NCBI RefSeq assembly: GCF_901472535.1
Contig: NZ_LR590470.1
Coordinates: 1,240,001 to 1,304,000 of the forward strand
Direction: 5' to 3'
DNA: 64,000 bases
From: Sphingobacterium daejeonense
GTDB lineage: Bacteria; Bacteroidota; Bacteroidia; Sphingobacteriales; Sphingobacteriaceae
Each line of letters starts with the position of its first letter. Positions within the stretch are counted from its first letter, which is position 1. Positions 63,700 to 64,000 of the stretch are shown in pieces. The notes under the pieces are model-generated. The model ran no database searches. It was not told where the DNA came from and saw nothing but the letters and a program-made list of their open reading frames with translations. The position numbers were made by a program, and so were the translations under genes.

Positions 63700-64000
63700 A
63701 TGAACAGAACGATATACTTTTATCTCGTAGGGCTCTTCTTTGCTTTGAGCATTGGAAATGTACAGGCCCAAAACATATTAAGGGGAAAGGTTTTAGATGA
63801 GCTTAACCAAGGTGTATCTGGAGCCACAATACTAGAGAAATCCACTCAAAAACAGACTCTGACCAATCAAGACGGAGAGTTTAGTTTAGACTCCCCAAAT
63901 CCGACAGCACAAATTACAGTAAGATTTTTAGGTTATCAAGACCAAACTGTAAGTGTGAATTCCACTGAATCCAAAACAATTATTTTAGTTCCGAGCAACG
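63700..64000 (+). CDS. TonB-dependent receptor / SusC-like protein, N-terminus only
   Basis: The frame from 63700 runs off the right edge. It has a signal peptide (cleavage after V-Q-A-Q) and then the carboxypeptidase-like CarboxypepD_reg domain: L-R-G-K-V-L-D-E-L-N-Q-G-V-S-G-A-T-I, T-N-Q-D-G-E-F-S-L and V-R-F-L-G-Y-Q-D-Q. In Bacteroidota this domain heads SusC-type outer-membrane receptors. A plug and barrel are expected right of the window. The preceding leader suggests regulated expression. Confidence 0.8.
   Translation, partial: MNRTIYFYLVGLFFALSIGNVQAQNILRGKVLDELNQGVSGATILEKSTQKQTLTNQDGEFSLDSPNPTAQITVRFLGYQDQTVSVNSTESKTIILVPSN

Overview
The window looks like chromosome of a Bacteroidota bacterium of the Sphingobacteriaceae type (Sphingobacterium or a close relative). 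This is inferred from AT-rich DNA, promoters of the TTG-(18 to 20 nt)-TAnnTTTG kind in front of all three tRNAs, many short lipoproteins with a Cys lipobox, a SusC/TonB-receptor-like gene cut by the right edge, and typical Bacteroidota families (DUF3810, DUF4397, DUF1080, an M16 peptidase pair, NdpA-like protein). No species call is possible from sequence alone. No transposase, integrase, rRNA or CRISPR array was found.

Layout. 0-7 kb: small and accessory genes (PLDc_N-like fragment, tRNA-Arg, tRNA-Ser, AlkD-like protein, ParB-like orphan, VOC and SnoaL proteins, HxlR regulator with an alpha/beta hydrolase, GyrI-like protein). 7-20 kb: housekeeping genes (gpsA-hemF-M16-M16, tcdA-tatD, histone-deacetylase-like, NdpA-like, DUF3810, iscA and iscS, MscS). 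20-24 kb: glycerol operon glpD-glpK-glpF plus a 48-residue protein. 24-31.6 kb: a Tat-exported Gfo/Idh/MocA oxidoreductase followed by a HEAT/DUF1080 protein (a likely 3-keto-sugar module) and an S9 peptidase. 31.8-32.66 kb: a composite palindromic repeat block bracketed by inverted heptamer arrays. 32.6-47.4 kb: smc, SUFU-like protein, htpG, a glycerate module (2-hydroxyacid dehydrogenase and glycerate kinase) and lipoproteins. 47.4-52.9 kb: a low-density, very AT-rich accessory region carrying an AbiL-like defence operon (AAA ATPase, RloB-like protein, unknown third gene) and ending at tRNA-His. 53-57 kb: class C beta-lactamase-like hydrolase, a large perfect hairpin, a Cys-rich copper-binding protein. 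56.2-62.3 kb: a MocR/GntR-aminotransferase regulator divergent from a biotin operon. 62.4-64 kb: SH3-like secreted protein, then a candidate cis-regulatory RNA and the start of a TonB receptor.

The two best candidates for something undescribed are these. (1) The biotin operon starts with a ferritin-like protein that has a full E, ExxH, E, ExxH diiron ligand set. It is translationally coupled to bioF, and no bioC or bioH lies in the cluster, so a diiron route to the pimelate moiety is a testable idea. A MocR regulator faces it across 55 bp, with a palindrome in the promoter spacer. (2) The AbiL-like pair carries a tightly coupled third gene of unknown function.

A second theme is damage. At least seven genes are broken by one-base changes, nearly all of them +1 in short homopolymers (PLDc_N-like, second M16, histone-deacetylase-like, NdpA-like, HEAT/DUF1080 three times, bioF by -1), and mscS has an in-frame stop. 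The pattern looks more like uncorrected sequencing error than gene decay. The intact products can be read by joining the frames, and that is how they are annotated here.
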